The notes: generated from the letters alone by a model not told the origin. A DNA stretch of 21,662 nucleotides from Streptococcus sp. (GCA_003521145.1 DOTL01000088.1:1-21662); one strand, 5' to 3'; positions 8,087 through 16,178 are shown, counted from the stretch's first letter. Program-made: numbers and translations.

Positions 8087-9148
8087 TTACTTTTTAACAT
8101 CCTCAGCACCAATGACTGGGTATTCAGTTAATCCTGATACTACTTCTTTAGCCTGGTCTAATTCTTCTGATTTTTTCTCAAGATCAAACTTAGGTGCATC
8201 TTTTTCATAAGCATTAATGATATCAGCTACAACTGGGTGACGTACGACATCGCTAGCAGAAAAGTGAACAAAATCAATAGCCTTGATTACCTTCAATTTC
8301 TCCATGGCATCGACAAGACCAGATTTAACACGACGTGGAAGGTCAATCTGACTCATATCCCCATTGACAATCATCTTAGAATTAAAACCAAGACGGGTCA
8401 AGAACATCTTCATCTGCATGATGGTTGTATTTTGCGCTTCATCAAGGATTACAAAGGCATCTTCGAGGGTACGACCACGCATATAAGCAAGAGGGGCAAT
8501 CTCAATAATTTCACGTTCCATGAGGCGAGTCGTCTGCTCTTTGCCAAGAATTTGATAAAGGGCATCATAGACGGGACGAAGGTAAGGATCTACCTTTTCC
8601 TTGAGATCGCCAGGCAAAAAGCCAAGACTTTCACCTGCCTCAACCGCCGGACGTGTTAAAACAATACGTTTAACCTGACCACGTTTAAGAGCTGTGACTG
8701 CAAGAGTGACCGCTAAAAAGGTTTTACCTGTACCAGCTGGACCAATTCCAAAGACCACATCATGATTTTTAATACTATCAACATAGACCTTTTGCCCCAA
8801 GGTCTTCACTCGGATTGGTTTGCCACTATTGTCCTTAATTATTTCTTCTTCGTAAAGGGCAACAAATTTGTCAATCGAACCATCTTGAGCCATGGTTAAG
8901 GCTGCAACAACATCTGAGGTGTTGACTAGCATCCCACGCTCCACTAAAACAAGGAGAGCTTGAATGGTCAAACGGGCCAATTCGACACTTTCTTCGTCAT
9001 CTCCAAGGATCTGCACACGCTCTGTTCGGGCATGGATGATAACTTTTAGGTTCTCTTCAATGAGTTTTAAATGACGTTCATTAGTCCCAAAAAGTGACAA
9101 GACATCATCTGGGTGATTTAGGGTTATTTCAACAGAATACTCTTGCAA
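8087..9148 (-). CDS. phoH: PhoH family ATPase
   Basis: Cytosolic P-loop NTPase of the PhoH family, 353 residues. Residues 1-75 are the N-terminal domain seen in PhoH/YbeZ proteins. The Walker A is GPAGTGKT (136-143) and the Walker B is VILDEAQN (233-240), followed by MFLTRLGF and GDMSQIDLP. The family is linked to RNA handling and, through YbeY partnership, to ribosome maturation, but its substrate is not settled. The start is TTG 9148, with AGAGG 8 nt upstream. The gene is intact, behind the terminator of the surface protein and with its own terminator. Confidence 0.93.
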   Translation of the reverse strand: MQEYSVEITLNHPDDVLSLFGTNERHLKLIEENLKVIIHARTERVQILGDDEESVELARLTIQALLVLVERGMLVNTSDVVAALTMAQDGSIDKFVALYEEEIIKDNSGKPIRVKTLGQKVYVDSIKNHDVVFGIGPAGTGKTFLAVTLAVTALKRGQVKRIVLTRPAVEAGESLGFLPGDLKEKVDPYLRPVYDALYQILGKEQTTRLMEREIIEIAPLAYMRGRTLEDAFVILDEAQNTTIMQMKMFLTRLGFNSKMIVNGDMSQIDLPRRVKSGLVDAMEKLKVIKAIDFVHFSASDVVRHPVVADIINAYEKDAPKFDLEKKSEELDQAKEVVSGLTEYPVIGAEDVKK

Positions 9149-9188
9149 ATAGAGTTCCTCTTTCTTTCGTCTTTCTCTCCATTATATC

Positions 9189-9216
9189 AAAAAAATCACG
9201 CCAGGCGTGACTTTTT
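9189..9216 (-). terminator. Terminator of the LysM surface-protein gene
   Basis: Compact stem TCACGC-CAG-GCGTGA (9196-9210) flanked by an A-run and a T-run that extend the pairing. On the minus strand it ends in seven T residues. It lies 18 nt after the stop codon. Confidence 0.9.
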
Positions 9217-9227
9217 ATTATTCTGAC

Positions 9228-10517
9228 TTATTTATTAAATGACACGTGAACGTGGTCATAGTGGTTTTCAGTAACGCTACCACGGTCTGGCATTTGGTTC
9301 CATGTGTTAGCTGGTCCGTAGATATTATCTACTGGTGCGTAGAATTTTTGTCTGTGGATGACATATGAGATACCTGCATTTGAGATATTGTCTACAGCAT
9401 ATTGAGCTACTTGATTACCAACTTCTGAACCAACTGGTACCATAACGTCAACAGCAAGTCCTTTACCATGGTCTTGTGGGTCACCTTCACGGTAACCACC
9501 GATGTCAGTAAGACCGAATTGCGCTGCTACATCTTGACGGAAAGCTTCAGCTTGTGGTTGAAGGTGTGGATCCGTTGGAAGTGTATTCGTTGATGCAGGT
9601 TGTGCTGCTGGTGCCTCTAAAGTTACTGGTGCTTCTGAAGCAGCCGGTGCCTCTGAAGCAGCCGGTGCCTCTGAAGCAGCTTCTGATGTTGCTACTGGTT
9701 GCTCTGCTGGTGCTTCAGAAGTCGCTGGTGCTTCTGAAGACACTTCTGATGTTGCTGCTGGTTGCTCTGCTGGTGCTTCAGAAGTCACTGGTGCTTCTGA
9801 AGACGCTTCTGATGTTGCTGCTGGTTCTGCCGCTGGAGCTTCTTCTTTTACTTCAGGCTGTGCTGGTGTTTCAGCAGCTGGAGTAGTTTCTGCTTCAGGT
9901 GTAGCTTCTGCTGACGCAGTTACATGATCAATAGCATCAGCAACTGGTTGTTCAGTTTCTGCATATGCTGGTGCTTCTGATGCTGATACGATAGCTTCTA
10001 TTACTTCTGAAACAGCTTGAGTTGATTCTTCTGTAGCAGGTGCTTGAGTAGCTATTGTGCTTACTGTTTCAACTGGAGCTGTCAAGTCCGTTGCAACTAC
10101 AGATTGACCATTGACAGTCACTTCGTTAGTTGTCAAAATAGCTTCTGCAACTACAGGTGTAGTTGATGTTTCTGAAGCTGGTGTTTCAACTTTAACAGAG
10201 ACAGTTTGATTATCAGCATTGTAAGTTGCTGTCATGACTGTTCCAGGGTAAATCAAATCAATGTTTGAGATTTGATTGATATTAGCCAAAACGTTCACAT
10301 CGATCTCCATTGCTTCAGCGATACTTCCCAAAGTATCACCGTATTGAACTGTATAAGTTTGTTGGTTATCACTTATAGCGATATCTGCTTTGATTTGATC
10401 TACTGAACGTGCTGCCCAGTTTGAAGTTTCATCGGCATGTACGTGACTTGCAGCAAAAAGTGAAAGTGCTGCGGTCGAGTAAAGAAGAGCCTTTGTTGTT
10501 TTAGATTTTGATAACAT
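9228..10517 (-). CDS. Secreted LysM protein with LAS-peptidase-like C-terminal domain (SipA-like)
   Basis: Exported wall-binding protein of 429 residues. Residues 1-28 are a signal peptide (likely cut after HVHA). A single LysM domain at about 54-97 (TYTVQYGDTLGSIAE) should bind peptidoglycan. Residues 110-310 are an Ala/Glu/Pro/Ser/Thr-rich linker with 21-residue repeats. The last 119 residues contain YREGDPQDHGKGLAVDVMVP and HYDHVHVSF. This matches the H-x6-D and HxH zinc-ligand pattern of VanY/MepA-like (LAS) folds: roughly His350, Asp357, His422 and His424. The layout recalls the group B streptococcal surface immunogenic protein SipA. Whether the C-terminal domain is an active peptidase is unproven. 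There is no LPXTG motif, so retention depends on LysM. The gene is intact and monocistronic. Confidence 0.88.
   Translation of the reverse strand: MLSKSKTTKALLYSTAALSLFAASHVHADETSNWAARSVDQIKADIAISDNQQTYTVQYGDTLGSIAEAMEIDVNVLANINQISNIDLIYPGTVMTATYNADNQTVSVKVETPASETSTTPVVAEAILTTNEVTVNGQSVVATDLTAPVETVSTIATQAPATEESTQAVSEVIEAIVSASEAPAYAETEQPVADAIDHVTASAEATPEAETTPAAETPAQPEVKEEAPAAEPAATSEASSEAPVTSEAPAEQPAATSEVSSEAPATSEAPAEQPVATSEAASEAPAASEAPAASEAPVTLEAPAAQPASTNTLPTDPHLQPQAEAFRQDVAAQFGLTDIGGYREGDPQDHGKGLAVDVMVPVGSEVGNQVAQYAVDNISNAGISYVIHRQKFYAPVDNIYGPANTWNQMPDRGSVTENHYDHVHVSFNK
9681..9826. repeat. 63-bp tandem repeats coding the surface-protein linker
   Basis: Units starting at 9681, 9744 and 9807 recur every 63 bp (21 codons); two are nearly identical and the third is partial. 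An 18-bp repeat coding ASEAPA lies beside them (about 9635-9680). The repeat number can change by slippage or recombination, changing linker length while keeping the frame. Confidence 0.85.
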
Positions 10518-10556
10518 GTATAATTCATTCCTTTTTTAACAATTTTAACATCTACA

Positions 10557-10565
10557 ATAATACCA
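10557..10565 (-). promoter_or_regulatory. Extended -10 promoter of the LysM surface-protein gene
   Basis: TGGTATTAT on the minus strand (extended -10 plus a TATAAT-like hexamer), about 40 nt before the ATG. A TTGACA at 10573-10578 is only 10 nt away and is too close to serve as its -35. Confidence 0.45.
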
Positions 10566-10599
10566 CACTTTTTGTCAAAAGAGGGGTTGATTTACTGCA

Positions 10600-10714
10600 C
10601 TTTAAAGCAATTACTAACTAGTTGTAACAAGCCTAATTTTTTGAAAAAAAGCTGATATATTTGTAAAAAATTGTAATAATTCATCCCATTTCAAATGGTA
10701 ATTGCTTTTTAAAG
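10600..10714. repeat. 115-bp intergenic segment with terminal inverted repeats (MITE-like candidate)
   Basis: The ends CTTTAAAGCAATTAC (10600-10614) and GTAATTGCTTTTTAAAG (10698-10714) are inverted copies differing by two extra bases. The interior is AT-rich, non-coding, and contains a small palindrome (10686-10698). No target duplication was recognised. It could be a miniature element or a long-range hairpin between the yozE-like gene and the surface-protein gene. Confidence 0.4.
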
Positions 10715-10757
10715 AAAATGCTAAAAGTTATTATGCTTATCGTAAACTTAGTCACTA

Positions 10758-10973
10758 TTAATGGGCTAGATAATCTTCCCAAATCTGATCAAATTGCCCT
10801 AGATTAAAGGAAAAGCTAGCTTGTTCTTCCAAGTAACGACTGACTTCCTCAAAGTCATCGGTATGCTTCGGGAAGGTTGAATCTTCAAAAGCCAGATCAG
10901 CCAAGATTGCTACTGGTTCCATGGATTTGGGATTACGCTGGGCCATCAGCCAAGTATAAAAGGATTTTCTCAT
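10758..10973 (-). CDS. YozE-like SAM-fold protein
   Basis: Small 71-residue cytosolic protein of the YozE_SAM_like family (start MRKSFYTWLMAQRNPKS; end FDQIWEDYLAH). The role of the family is unknown, though the fold is a compact helical SAM-like bundle. The start at ATG 10973 has AGGAG 5 nt upstream, lying across the stop of cvfB. Only 8 nt separate the two genes, so they are co-transcribed and probably translationally linked. The gene is intact. No clear terminator follows. Confidence 0.85.
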   Translation of the reverse strand: MRKSFYTWLMAQRNPKSMEPVAILADLAFEDSTFPKHTDDFEEVSRYLEEQASFSFNLGQFDQIWEDYLAH

Positions 10974-10981
10974 GCCTTCTC

Positions 10982-11839
10982 CTAACCGATTAATTCTGTT
11001 CCAAACTGATCTTGTTTGATTTTTTTGGCCTTCATCAGACCACCTAGAGCCTTCTTAAATTGACCCTTAGAAATACCGAAGGTTGCCTTGATATCTGCTG
11101 GTGATGACTTGTCATTAAGTGTCATAAAGCCACCATTGCTCTCTAAATAGGTCAAAATCATCTGAGCATCATTTTCGAGCATTTCAAAAGAACGTGGTTT
11201 AAGAGAAAGATTGAGGGTCCGGTCAACGTCTCTGAACCCAATCACACGCGCTTCAAGGACCTGACCTAAACGTGGCTCCGCATAACGTTCTGATGGATGG
11301 ATAAAACCAAGCATGTTATTCTCTGGCAAATAAACAAAAGTTCCTGACAATTTGAGACGGTAGGCAATAGCTGGCCATTTTTGGTTTTGCATATTATCGT
11401 AAGCAGGTCCAGCCATACGTTGAAAGACCTCAGGCTCAGCAGGAAGCCCCCAAATACGATCTTTTTTATCCACATCTAGTTTAATGTAGAGTTTATCCCC
11501 CTTCTTAGGCCAAAGCTCTTTGAGTTCTGGCAAAACATCGAGAGAGATAACAATCTCCTTATCTGGAATTCCTACGTCTACAAAGACACCCAAATCCTTA
11601 CGAACTTCAGTGACCTCTCCCCAACCATAAGAATCGCGAGTTGCCTTGATTTCCTTTTGAGTCAGACGTGATTTTTGCTTGCTATCTGTATAGGCGAAGC
11701 CTGTCACCATGTCACCAATGGCGTATTTCCCTTCTTCTTTAGACAAGGCAAAAGTAACACCGTCCTTTTGTACAAAGTAAAATTTATCATTTTCATCAGT
11801 TACTAGGGCAGTAATGATCGTTCCGAGTAATGTGTTCAT
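10982..11839 (-). CDS. cvfB: CvfB family S1-like RNA-binding protein
   Basis: Cytosolic protein of 285 residues. It carries tandem S1-type OB-fold domains: a first at the N-terminus (MNTLLGTIITALVTDEN), a second with GWGEVTEVRKDLGVFVDVG, and a third with FVYLPENNMLGFIHPSE. A winged-helix domain follows at the C-terminus (SPADIKATFGISKGQFKKAL). CvfB was described in Staphylococcus aureus as a virulence-affecting RNA-binding factor; its role here is inferred from homology. The frame is open up to 11908, but ATG 11839 (AGAGG 6 nt before it) matches the usual family start, and the extra 23 codons would lie in a hairpin. It follows frr and precedes the yozE-like gene. Confidence 0.9.
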   Translation of the reverse strand: MNTLLGTIITALVTDENDKFYFVQKDGVTFALSKEEGKYAIGDMVTGFAYTDSKQKSRLTQKEIKATRDSYGWGEVTEVRKDLGVFVDVGIPDKEIVISLDVLPELKELWPKKGDKLYIKLDVDKKDRIWGLPAEPEVFQRMAGPAYDNMQNQKWPAIAYRLKLSGTFVYLPENNMLGFIHPSERYAEPRLGQVLEARVIGFRDVDRTLNLSLKPRSFEMLENDAQMILTYLESNGGFMTLNDKSSPADIKATFGISKGQFKKALGGLMKAKKIKQDQFGTELIG

Positions 11840-11850
11840 CTTTTTCCTCT

Positions 11851-11912
11851 GAAAAGAGAGTCGGACAAGGAAGCTTACATAGTCCATGCTCTTTTGCTTC
11901 CGTCCCACTCTC
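11851..11912 (-). terminator. Hairpin between frr and cvfB (GGGACGGAAGC type)
   Basis: The arms at 11896-11912 and 11856-11874 pair with small bulges, and the minus strand ends in TTTTC. It may end or attenuate the pyrH-frr transcript. Its GTGGGACGGAAGC core resembles ATGGGACAGAAGC in the hairpin at 3133-3185, suggesting copies of one streptococcal intergenic repeat. Confidence 0.65.
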
Positions 11913-11928
11913 CTTATTTTTCTATTGA

Positions 11929-12486
11929 TTAAACAGTAAGGAGTTCTTTTTCCTTTTCTGCTGTCATGCTGTCAATCTTCTTAACAGCGTCATCAGTTGC
12001 TTTTTGGATATCTTTTTCCAAAGCTTTCAATTGATCTTCTGTGATTTCTTTGTCTTTTTCTTGCTTTTTAGCTTCATCCATAGCATCACGACGGATGTTA
12101 CGGATAGCGATTTTAGCATTTTCGCCGACTTTTTTCACTTCTTTAGCCAACTCTTTACGTGTTTCTTCTGTAAGTGCTGGGATAACCAAGCGCACAACAG
12201 AACCATCATTAGTTGGGTTGATTCCAAGGTCAGATTCATTGATAGCACGTTCGATATCAGCAATTGAACCTTTATCAAATGGTGAAATCAAAAGGACACG
12301 TGCTTCAGGAACGGTAATTGAAGCCAATTGGTTAAGTGGTGTTGGAGCACCATAGTATTCTACGGTGATGCGGTCAAGAAGTGAGGCATTGGCACGACCT
12401 GCACGGATAGAGCCAAATTCACGGGCCAATGATTCGTGTGAGTGGGCGAAACGTTCTTTTGCTTTTTCAATAATTGCGTTTGTCAT
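11929..12486 (-). CDS. frr: Ribosome recycling factor
   Basis: Essential translation factor that, with EF-G, splits the post-termination ribosome. It has 185 residues, the normal length, with the typical FGSIRAGRANASLLDRI region, YYGAPTPLNQLASI, and the basic helix around KIAIRNIRRDAMD. The start is ATG 12486, with an AAAGAGAG ribosome site. It follows pyrH by 14 nt, the pyrH-frr order found widely in bacteria, so the two form an operon. The gene is intact. Confidence 0.97.
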   Translation of the reverse strand: MTNAIIEKAKERFAHSHESLAREFGSIRAGRANASLLDRITVEYYGAPTPLNQLASITVPEARVLLISPFDKGSIADIERAINESDLGINPTNDGSVVRLVIPALTEETRKELAKEVKKVGENAKIAIRNIRRDAMDEAKKQEKDKEITEDQLKALEKDIQKATDDAVKKIDSMTAEKEKELLTV

Positions 12487-12500
12487 AAATTCTCTCTTTC

Positions 12501-13238
12501 TTACTTGTGTGATTCTGCTTTGTTAGATACAGTTGTCCCAATTTGCTCACCAAAGATAACACGTTTGATGTTTCCTGGTTCGTTCATGTTGAAGACAACA
12601 AGGTCAATGTCATTATCCATTGAAAGGGTAGAAGCTGTGGCATCCATAATTTTCAAACCACGTTTGATAACTTCCACGTGTGTCAATTCATCAAATTTGA
12701 CAGCATCAGCGTTTTTACGAGGGTCGTCATTGTAGACACCATCAACGCCGTTTTTAGCCATAAGAATAGCATCAGCTTCAATTTCAGCTGCACGAAGAGC
12801 CGCTGTTGTATCTGTTGAGAAGTATGGCGAACCAATACCTGCTGCAAAGATAACAATACGACCTTTTTCAAGGTGACGAAGGGCACGACCACGAATGTAA
12901 GGCTCTGCCACAGATTTCATATCAATCGCTGTCTGAACACGTGTATCAACACCGAGTTGTTTCAAACTATCTGCCATAACAAGGGCATTCATAGTTGTTC
13001 CAAGCATACCAGTATAGTCCGCTTGAACACGATCCATTCCTGCTTCAGCTGCAGGTTCCCCACGCCAAAGGTTACCACCACCGATAACTAGAGCAATTTG
13101 AATACCTGAATCCGCTACCTCAGCAATTTCTTTAGCCATAGCTTGGACAATTGGAAGATCAATCCCAATACCTCGTTCACCAGCTAGAGCTTCACCTGAA
13201 AGTTTAATGAGGACACGTTTGTATTTTGGTTCTACCAT
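12501..13238 (-). CDS. pyrH: Uridylate (UMP) kinase
   Basis: Cytosolic UMP kinase making UDP from UMP and ATP, a key step of pyrimidine nucleotide supply. It has 245 residues of the amino-acid-kinase fold. Seen: YKRVLIKLSGEAL near the N-terminus, VIGGGNLWRG, the TDTTAALRAAEI nucleotide-binding region, and GVDGVYNDDPRKN. The start is ATG 13238, with GGGAG 6 nt upstream. It is the first gene of a pyrH-frr operon, probably reaching cvfB and the yozE-like gene, with its own promoter and a leader of about 190 nt. The gene is intact. Confidence 0.97.
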   Translation of the reverse strand: MVEPKYKRVLIKLSGEALAGERGIGIDLPIVQAMAKEIAEVADSGIQIALVIGGGNLWRGEPAAEAGMDRVQADYTGMLGTTMNALVMADSLKQLGVDTRVQTAIDMKSVAEPYIRGRALRHLEKGRIVIFAAGIGSPYFSTDTTAALRAAEIEADAILMAKNGVDGVYNDDPRKNADAVKFDELTHVEVIKRGLKIMDATASTLSMDNDIDLVVFNMNEPGNIKRVIFGEQIGTTVSNKAESHK

Positions 13239-13384
13239 GATTTCTCCCTATTAACTATTTTGTTTTATGATTTAATTCTTAGCTGAGATTCATCTTTCCT
13301 AAGTCTAAGTCGTCAATTACCATCCCTTTAGGGTGGTTAAGGGGCTTATTCGAGCAACTCCTTTTTATGATTAGGATAGGAAAA

Positions 13385-13410
13385 TGTTTTCTTTTTTTGC
13401 AAAGAAAACA
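13385..13410 (-). terminator. AT-rich hairpin in the pyrH leader
   Basis: Perfect 10-bp stem TGTTTTCTTT / AAAGAAAACA with a 6-nt loop, followed on the minus strand by TTTTCC. It lies just beyond the predicted pyrH start of transcription. It could stop read-through from relS or act as an early attenuator. The low GC content makes it weak. Confidence 0.5.
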
Positions 13411-13434
13411 CTAAATCTTCATCCTTACTATTTT

Positions 13435-13463
13435 ATCATAAATTAGGGTTTTCACCTAGTCAA
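13435..13463 (-). promoter_or_regulatory. pyrH promoter
   Basis: TTGACT (13463-13458) and TATGAT (13440-13435) on the minus strand with exactly 17 nt between them. The predicted transcript starts near 13428, about 190 nt before the pyrH ATG. Confidence 0.7.
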
Positions 13464-13480
13464 ATATTTAAAAAATATCC

Positions 13481-14710
13481 TTACAAGATAACTGTAAAGG
13501 TGATGGTGTCATTTTTATAAGAGGCAAAGATACGGCCCCTTAAATAATTTGACCATACTTTGAGCCATGGACAGGCCAATGCCAATGCCAAAACCTTTGT
13601 GTTCTTTGTTATTATGGGATTATTCAATACGATAAAAACGCTCAAAAAACTTGCTATAGTCAACAGCCTTACCTTCTTTATAGGTGTTTGACACTTCTAA
13701 ACGAACCCGTTTTCGCGTTCTTCCAATCTGACGAAGTCTTACCGTAACTGTCCCTTCTGGATCACAATACTTGTTAGCATTATCCACAAGGAGAGCCACA
13801 AGTTCAAAGAGAGACTTCTCCTCTGCCTTTACATGAATATCCGGTGTGATGTCCATGACAAAAGGTTTACCGTCTCGAACGACAGGTCCCTTAAAGTCCT
13901 CTGCTTCATCCTCAGTAATATAGGAAAAATCGATATCTTGAAGAACAATATCCGGCTGCTCCTCCAGACGAGATAGGGCTACCAGAGAATTGATTAGAGT
14001 GGTCAAACGTGCCACCTGGTCATTCGTTGACTTGGTCCATTCGTTCTCTCCAGTCATGAGTTCCTGTTGCTCCGTATTGGCAGAAATAATGGCCAATGGT
14101 GTCTTTAATTCATGACTAGCATTGGTAATAAAACGTCGCTGCTTTTCGTAGTTTCGAATGAAGGGACGAATGACGATTCCTGATAAGGCACTGACAATGA
14201 CGACAAAAAAGATAAACCCAAACATTGATAAGAGGATAGAAAGACTGAGTAAGGCTTGGGAAGAATTGTAATAAGAGGTCGTGTCCAAGAAGACCACAAG
14301 AATCTTATTTTTGCTGACTTTGCTAACCTGATAACTCAGATTGATATTTTTTCTCTAATTATTCCAAGAGTATTCGTCATACGGCTAGCTGCAAGTGCAT
14401 AGCTAACAGCTTCTTCATCATCTATTAAAGAAGTATGGCTGGTATCCTGACTGACCACTTTATCACCAGATAAGGTCACACTGAAAAAACGAAAACTATC
14501 CGATGGAATTTCACGCCCTTGATTGATCTCAATTTTTTTAGTTTTTCCGAAACTACCATTATTTTCTGTAAGCGTGTTGAGAACCTTACTAATTTCCTGT
14601 TCTGTCTGAAATGACCTCACAGTATTGATGATTCCCACTGTAAAAACCAAGATAAAGAGAATAGCCAAGGAAGCAATCGTAATAAATTGAAGTCGTAAAC
14701 GTCTAAACAT
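13481..14710 (-). pseudogene. relS: RelS-like sensor histidine kinase, disrupted
   Basis: Membrane histidine kinase partner of relR. ATG 14710 has GAGAGGAG upstream. A first membrane span (residues 12-30), an outer loop, a second span (LLSMFGFIFFVVIVSAL), the H-box NASHELKTPLAI and the N-box LVDNANKYC remain readable. Breaks: a frameshift in the A-run at 14347-14352, a TAA at 13620-13622, and a frameshift in the G-run at 13536-13539. The G-box reads GFGIGIGLSMAQ, consistent with a 6-bp duplication at 13575-13586. The original frame ends at 13481. The H-box and G-box lie in separate fragments, so no working kinase is expected. The name rests on the relP-relR-relS order known from S. mutans. 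Confidence 0.88.
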
Positions 14711-14723
14711 AAACTACTCCTCT

Positions 14724-15404
14724 CTAATTGGCAAGAAGGCAAAAGTCACCACCCTTTTCACCGAGAATGCTGATATCAGCCTGGATAGCTTGCAATTTCT
14801 GACGCAAATAGGAAATATAGACCCAGACAATCGATTCGTCCACATCTTCCTCATCATCCCAGATGGTCTTAAAAAGATGCTCAGTCGTTAATTTCTTGGC
14901 AGGATTGAGGATGAAGTGGGCCATTAGCTTTTGGTCTCTCTGCTCGAAAGTCTAATGGCGTTGCCAGCTACTAGCTCCTGTTCGTCCTGGTCCAAACGTA
15001 CAGAACCAAGTGTCAAAATTTTGGCAGTAAAGGTCTCACTAACACGACGCTCTAGCGAGCGCAAACGAGCCAAAAGTTCTTTAAGAGAAATCAGCTTGGT
15101 CAAGTAATCGTCTGCCCCAGCGTCAAGTCCTGTCACACGATCATCAACTTCAGCCATGGCAGTCAACATAATGACATGCGTCGTATTCCCAGAGGAGCGA
15201 ATCTCTTTCAGGGCCTCAATGCCTATTTTAATGGACATCATGATATCCATAATCATTACTTGATAGGCATTCTGTGCGGCTAGGTCAACTGCCTCTTGGC
15301 CGTTAAAGGCCTTGATCCACCTCATAGCCTTGATGCTCAAGAGCCGCCTTGTAAACTCGAGAAAGAGCTTCCTCACCCTCAGCTAGTAGAATTTTCAAAG
15401 CCAT
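14724..15404 (-). pseudogene. relR: RelR-like response regulator, frameshifted
   Basis: OmpR-type response regulator: receiver domain plus winged-helix DNA-binding domain, originally about 225 residues. ATG 15404 overlaps the end of relP apart from one base, with AGGAGG upstream. The receiver shows the phospho-acceptor Asp53 in IMDIMM and the Lys of DDYLTK. The usual acidic pair reads AEGEE, and the Pro after the conserved Lys is Leu, so decay may also be at the residue level. The frame breaks at GGCC (15308-15311), which splits the receiver. It breaks again at the GA-repeat 14935-14941, which cuts off the DNA-binding part. It ends 13 nt before relS. No functional product is expected. Confidence 0.88.
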
Positions 15405-15405
15405 T

Positions 15406-16029
15406 CTAGTCCCCTCCTTCTTGAATTAAGTTACGGATGGTCTGCATGGTCAAATCACATGAAGCTAATTCATCCGCACAACGCTTAAGCTCACGGGTAA
15501 TCATTTCTGGATTCATGATATCATGCTTGTACTTCATCTGATGCTCCAAACTGGCCCACGAATCCTGAGCGATGGTCCTAAGCTGAACCTCAACAAAATA
15601 GGTTCCTTTCTCACTTACTAAGACATCTGGAAACTCGGTTTCTACTTCCAAAATGAGATGGTATGAACGATAACCATTAGGCTTAGCATTTAAAATGTAA
15701 TCTTTCTCGTTATAGATAGAGACGCCAGGGATAGTCTTAATGACATCGATAGTCTTGTAAATATCATCGACAAAGCCACAAACAATTCGAAGCCCTATAC
15801 TGTCACGGATTTCCTTGAGGGCAGACTGGATGGTTTCAGGTAAATTTTTTCGACGACACTTTTCACGCATAGAATCGATCTCTTTGATTCGTGAAATAAA
15901 ATGTTCATAGAGTTTGAAGCCTGTTTCTTTTTTGCTAGTAATATTAGCCGCAATAATCGGGTCTGTTATTTCTTGTAAAATCTTGGGAAGATACTGTGCA
16001 TATTCCCCATAAATACTTGTATTTGACAT
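15406..16029 (-). CDS. relP: Small alarmone synthetase RelP (GTP pyrophosphokinase)
   Basis: Cytosolic synthetase that transfers pyrophosphate from ATP to GDP or GTP to make (p)ppGpp, the stringent-response alarmone. It has 207 residues with the RelA/SpoT synthetase domain alone; hydrolase and ACT domains are absent. Seen: DSIGLRIVCGF, KPNGYRSYHLILEV, FVEVQLRTIAQDSWASLEHQMKYKHD. The layout matches RelP/SAS2 rather than RelQ, supported by the relR-relS neighbours. ATG 16029 has a perfect AGGAGG 5 nt upstream and its own extended -10 promoter. The gene is intact although its two-component partners are broken, so it is probably expressed without RelRS control. RelQ is the main alternative name. 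Confidence 0.93.
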   Translation of the reverse strand: MSNTSIYGEYAQYLPKILQEITDPIIAANITSKKETGFKLYEHFISRIKEIDSMREKCRRKNLPETIQSALKEIRDSIGLRIVCGFVDDIYKTIDVIKTIPGVSIYNEKDYILNAKPNGYRSYHLILEVETEFPDVLVSEKGTYFVEVQLRTIAQDSWASLEHQMKYKHDIMNPEMITRELKRCADELASCDLTMQTIRNLIQEGGD

Positions 16030-16056
16030 CTAAACCTCCTCTAATAGCGTTTCTTA

Positions 16057-16065
16057 ATTATAGCA
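16057..16065 (-). promoter_or_regulatory. relP extended -10 promoter
   Basis: TGCTATAAT on the minus strand, a perfect -10 with the TG extension and a poor -35. It lies about 28 nt before relP, downstream of the terminator at 16122-16145, so relP has an independent transcription start. Confidence 0.75.
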
Positions 16066-16121
16066 TAGATAGGCTGAAAAATAAGGAATGAGCCAGCTAT
16101 GAGAGTCTCTTAAAGAATAAG

Positions 16122-16145
16122 AAAAAATCCAGCCGAAGCCAGATT
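16122..16145 (-). terminator. UUCG-loop terminator between the acetyltransferase and relP
   Basis: On the minus strand an 8-bp stem (AATCTGGC / GCTGGATT, two G-T wobbles) closed by a TTCG tetraloop is followed by six T residues. It separates the rcr side of the locus from relP. Confidence 0.9.
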
Positions 16146-16178
16146 CAATTTGCTTATCTAAGTTCAATTAACACAAGG

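Noticed and set aside
8237..8659. 140-codon plus-strand frame opposite phoH
   Set aside because: A shadow of a well-supported conserved ATPase gene, with no family resemblance of its own.
9554..9886. Open frame of about 110 codons on the plus strand inside the surface-protein gene
   Set aside because: It is antisense to the Ala/Pro/Ser-rich repeats and consists of Leu/Val repeats created by them. There is no ribosome site and no recognisable domain.
10623..10677. WalR/VicR-type sites (TGTAAC, TGTAAA, TGTAAT) upstream of the surface-protein gene
   Set aside because: Half-sites are present but the closest pair is spaced 10 bp start to start, not the 11 bp of the TGTWAH-N5-TGTWAH consensus, and AT-rich DNA yields such hits by chance.
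13239..13434. PyrR-type attenuator in the pyrH leader
   Set aside because: No recognisable PyrR-binding loop sequence was found; only unassigned hairpins can be supported.
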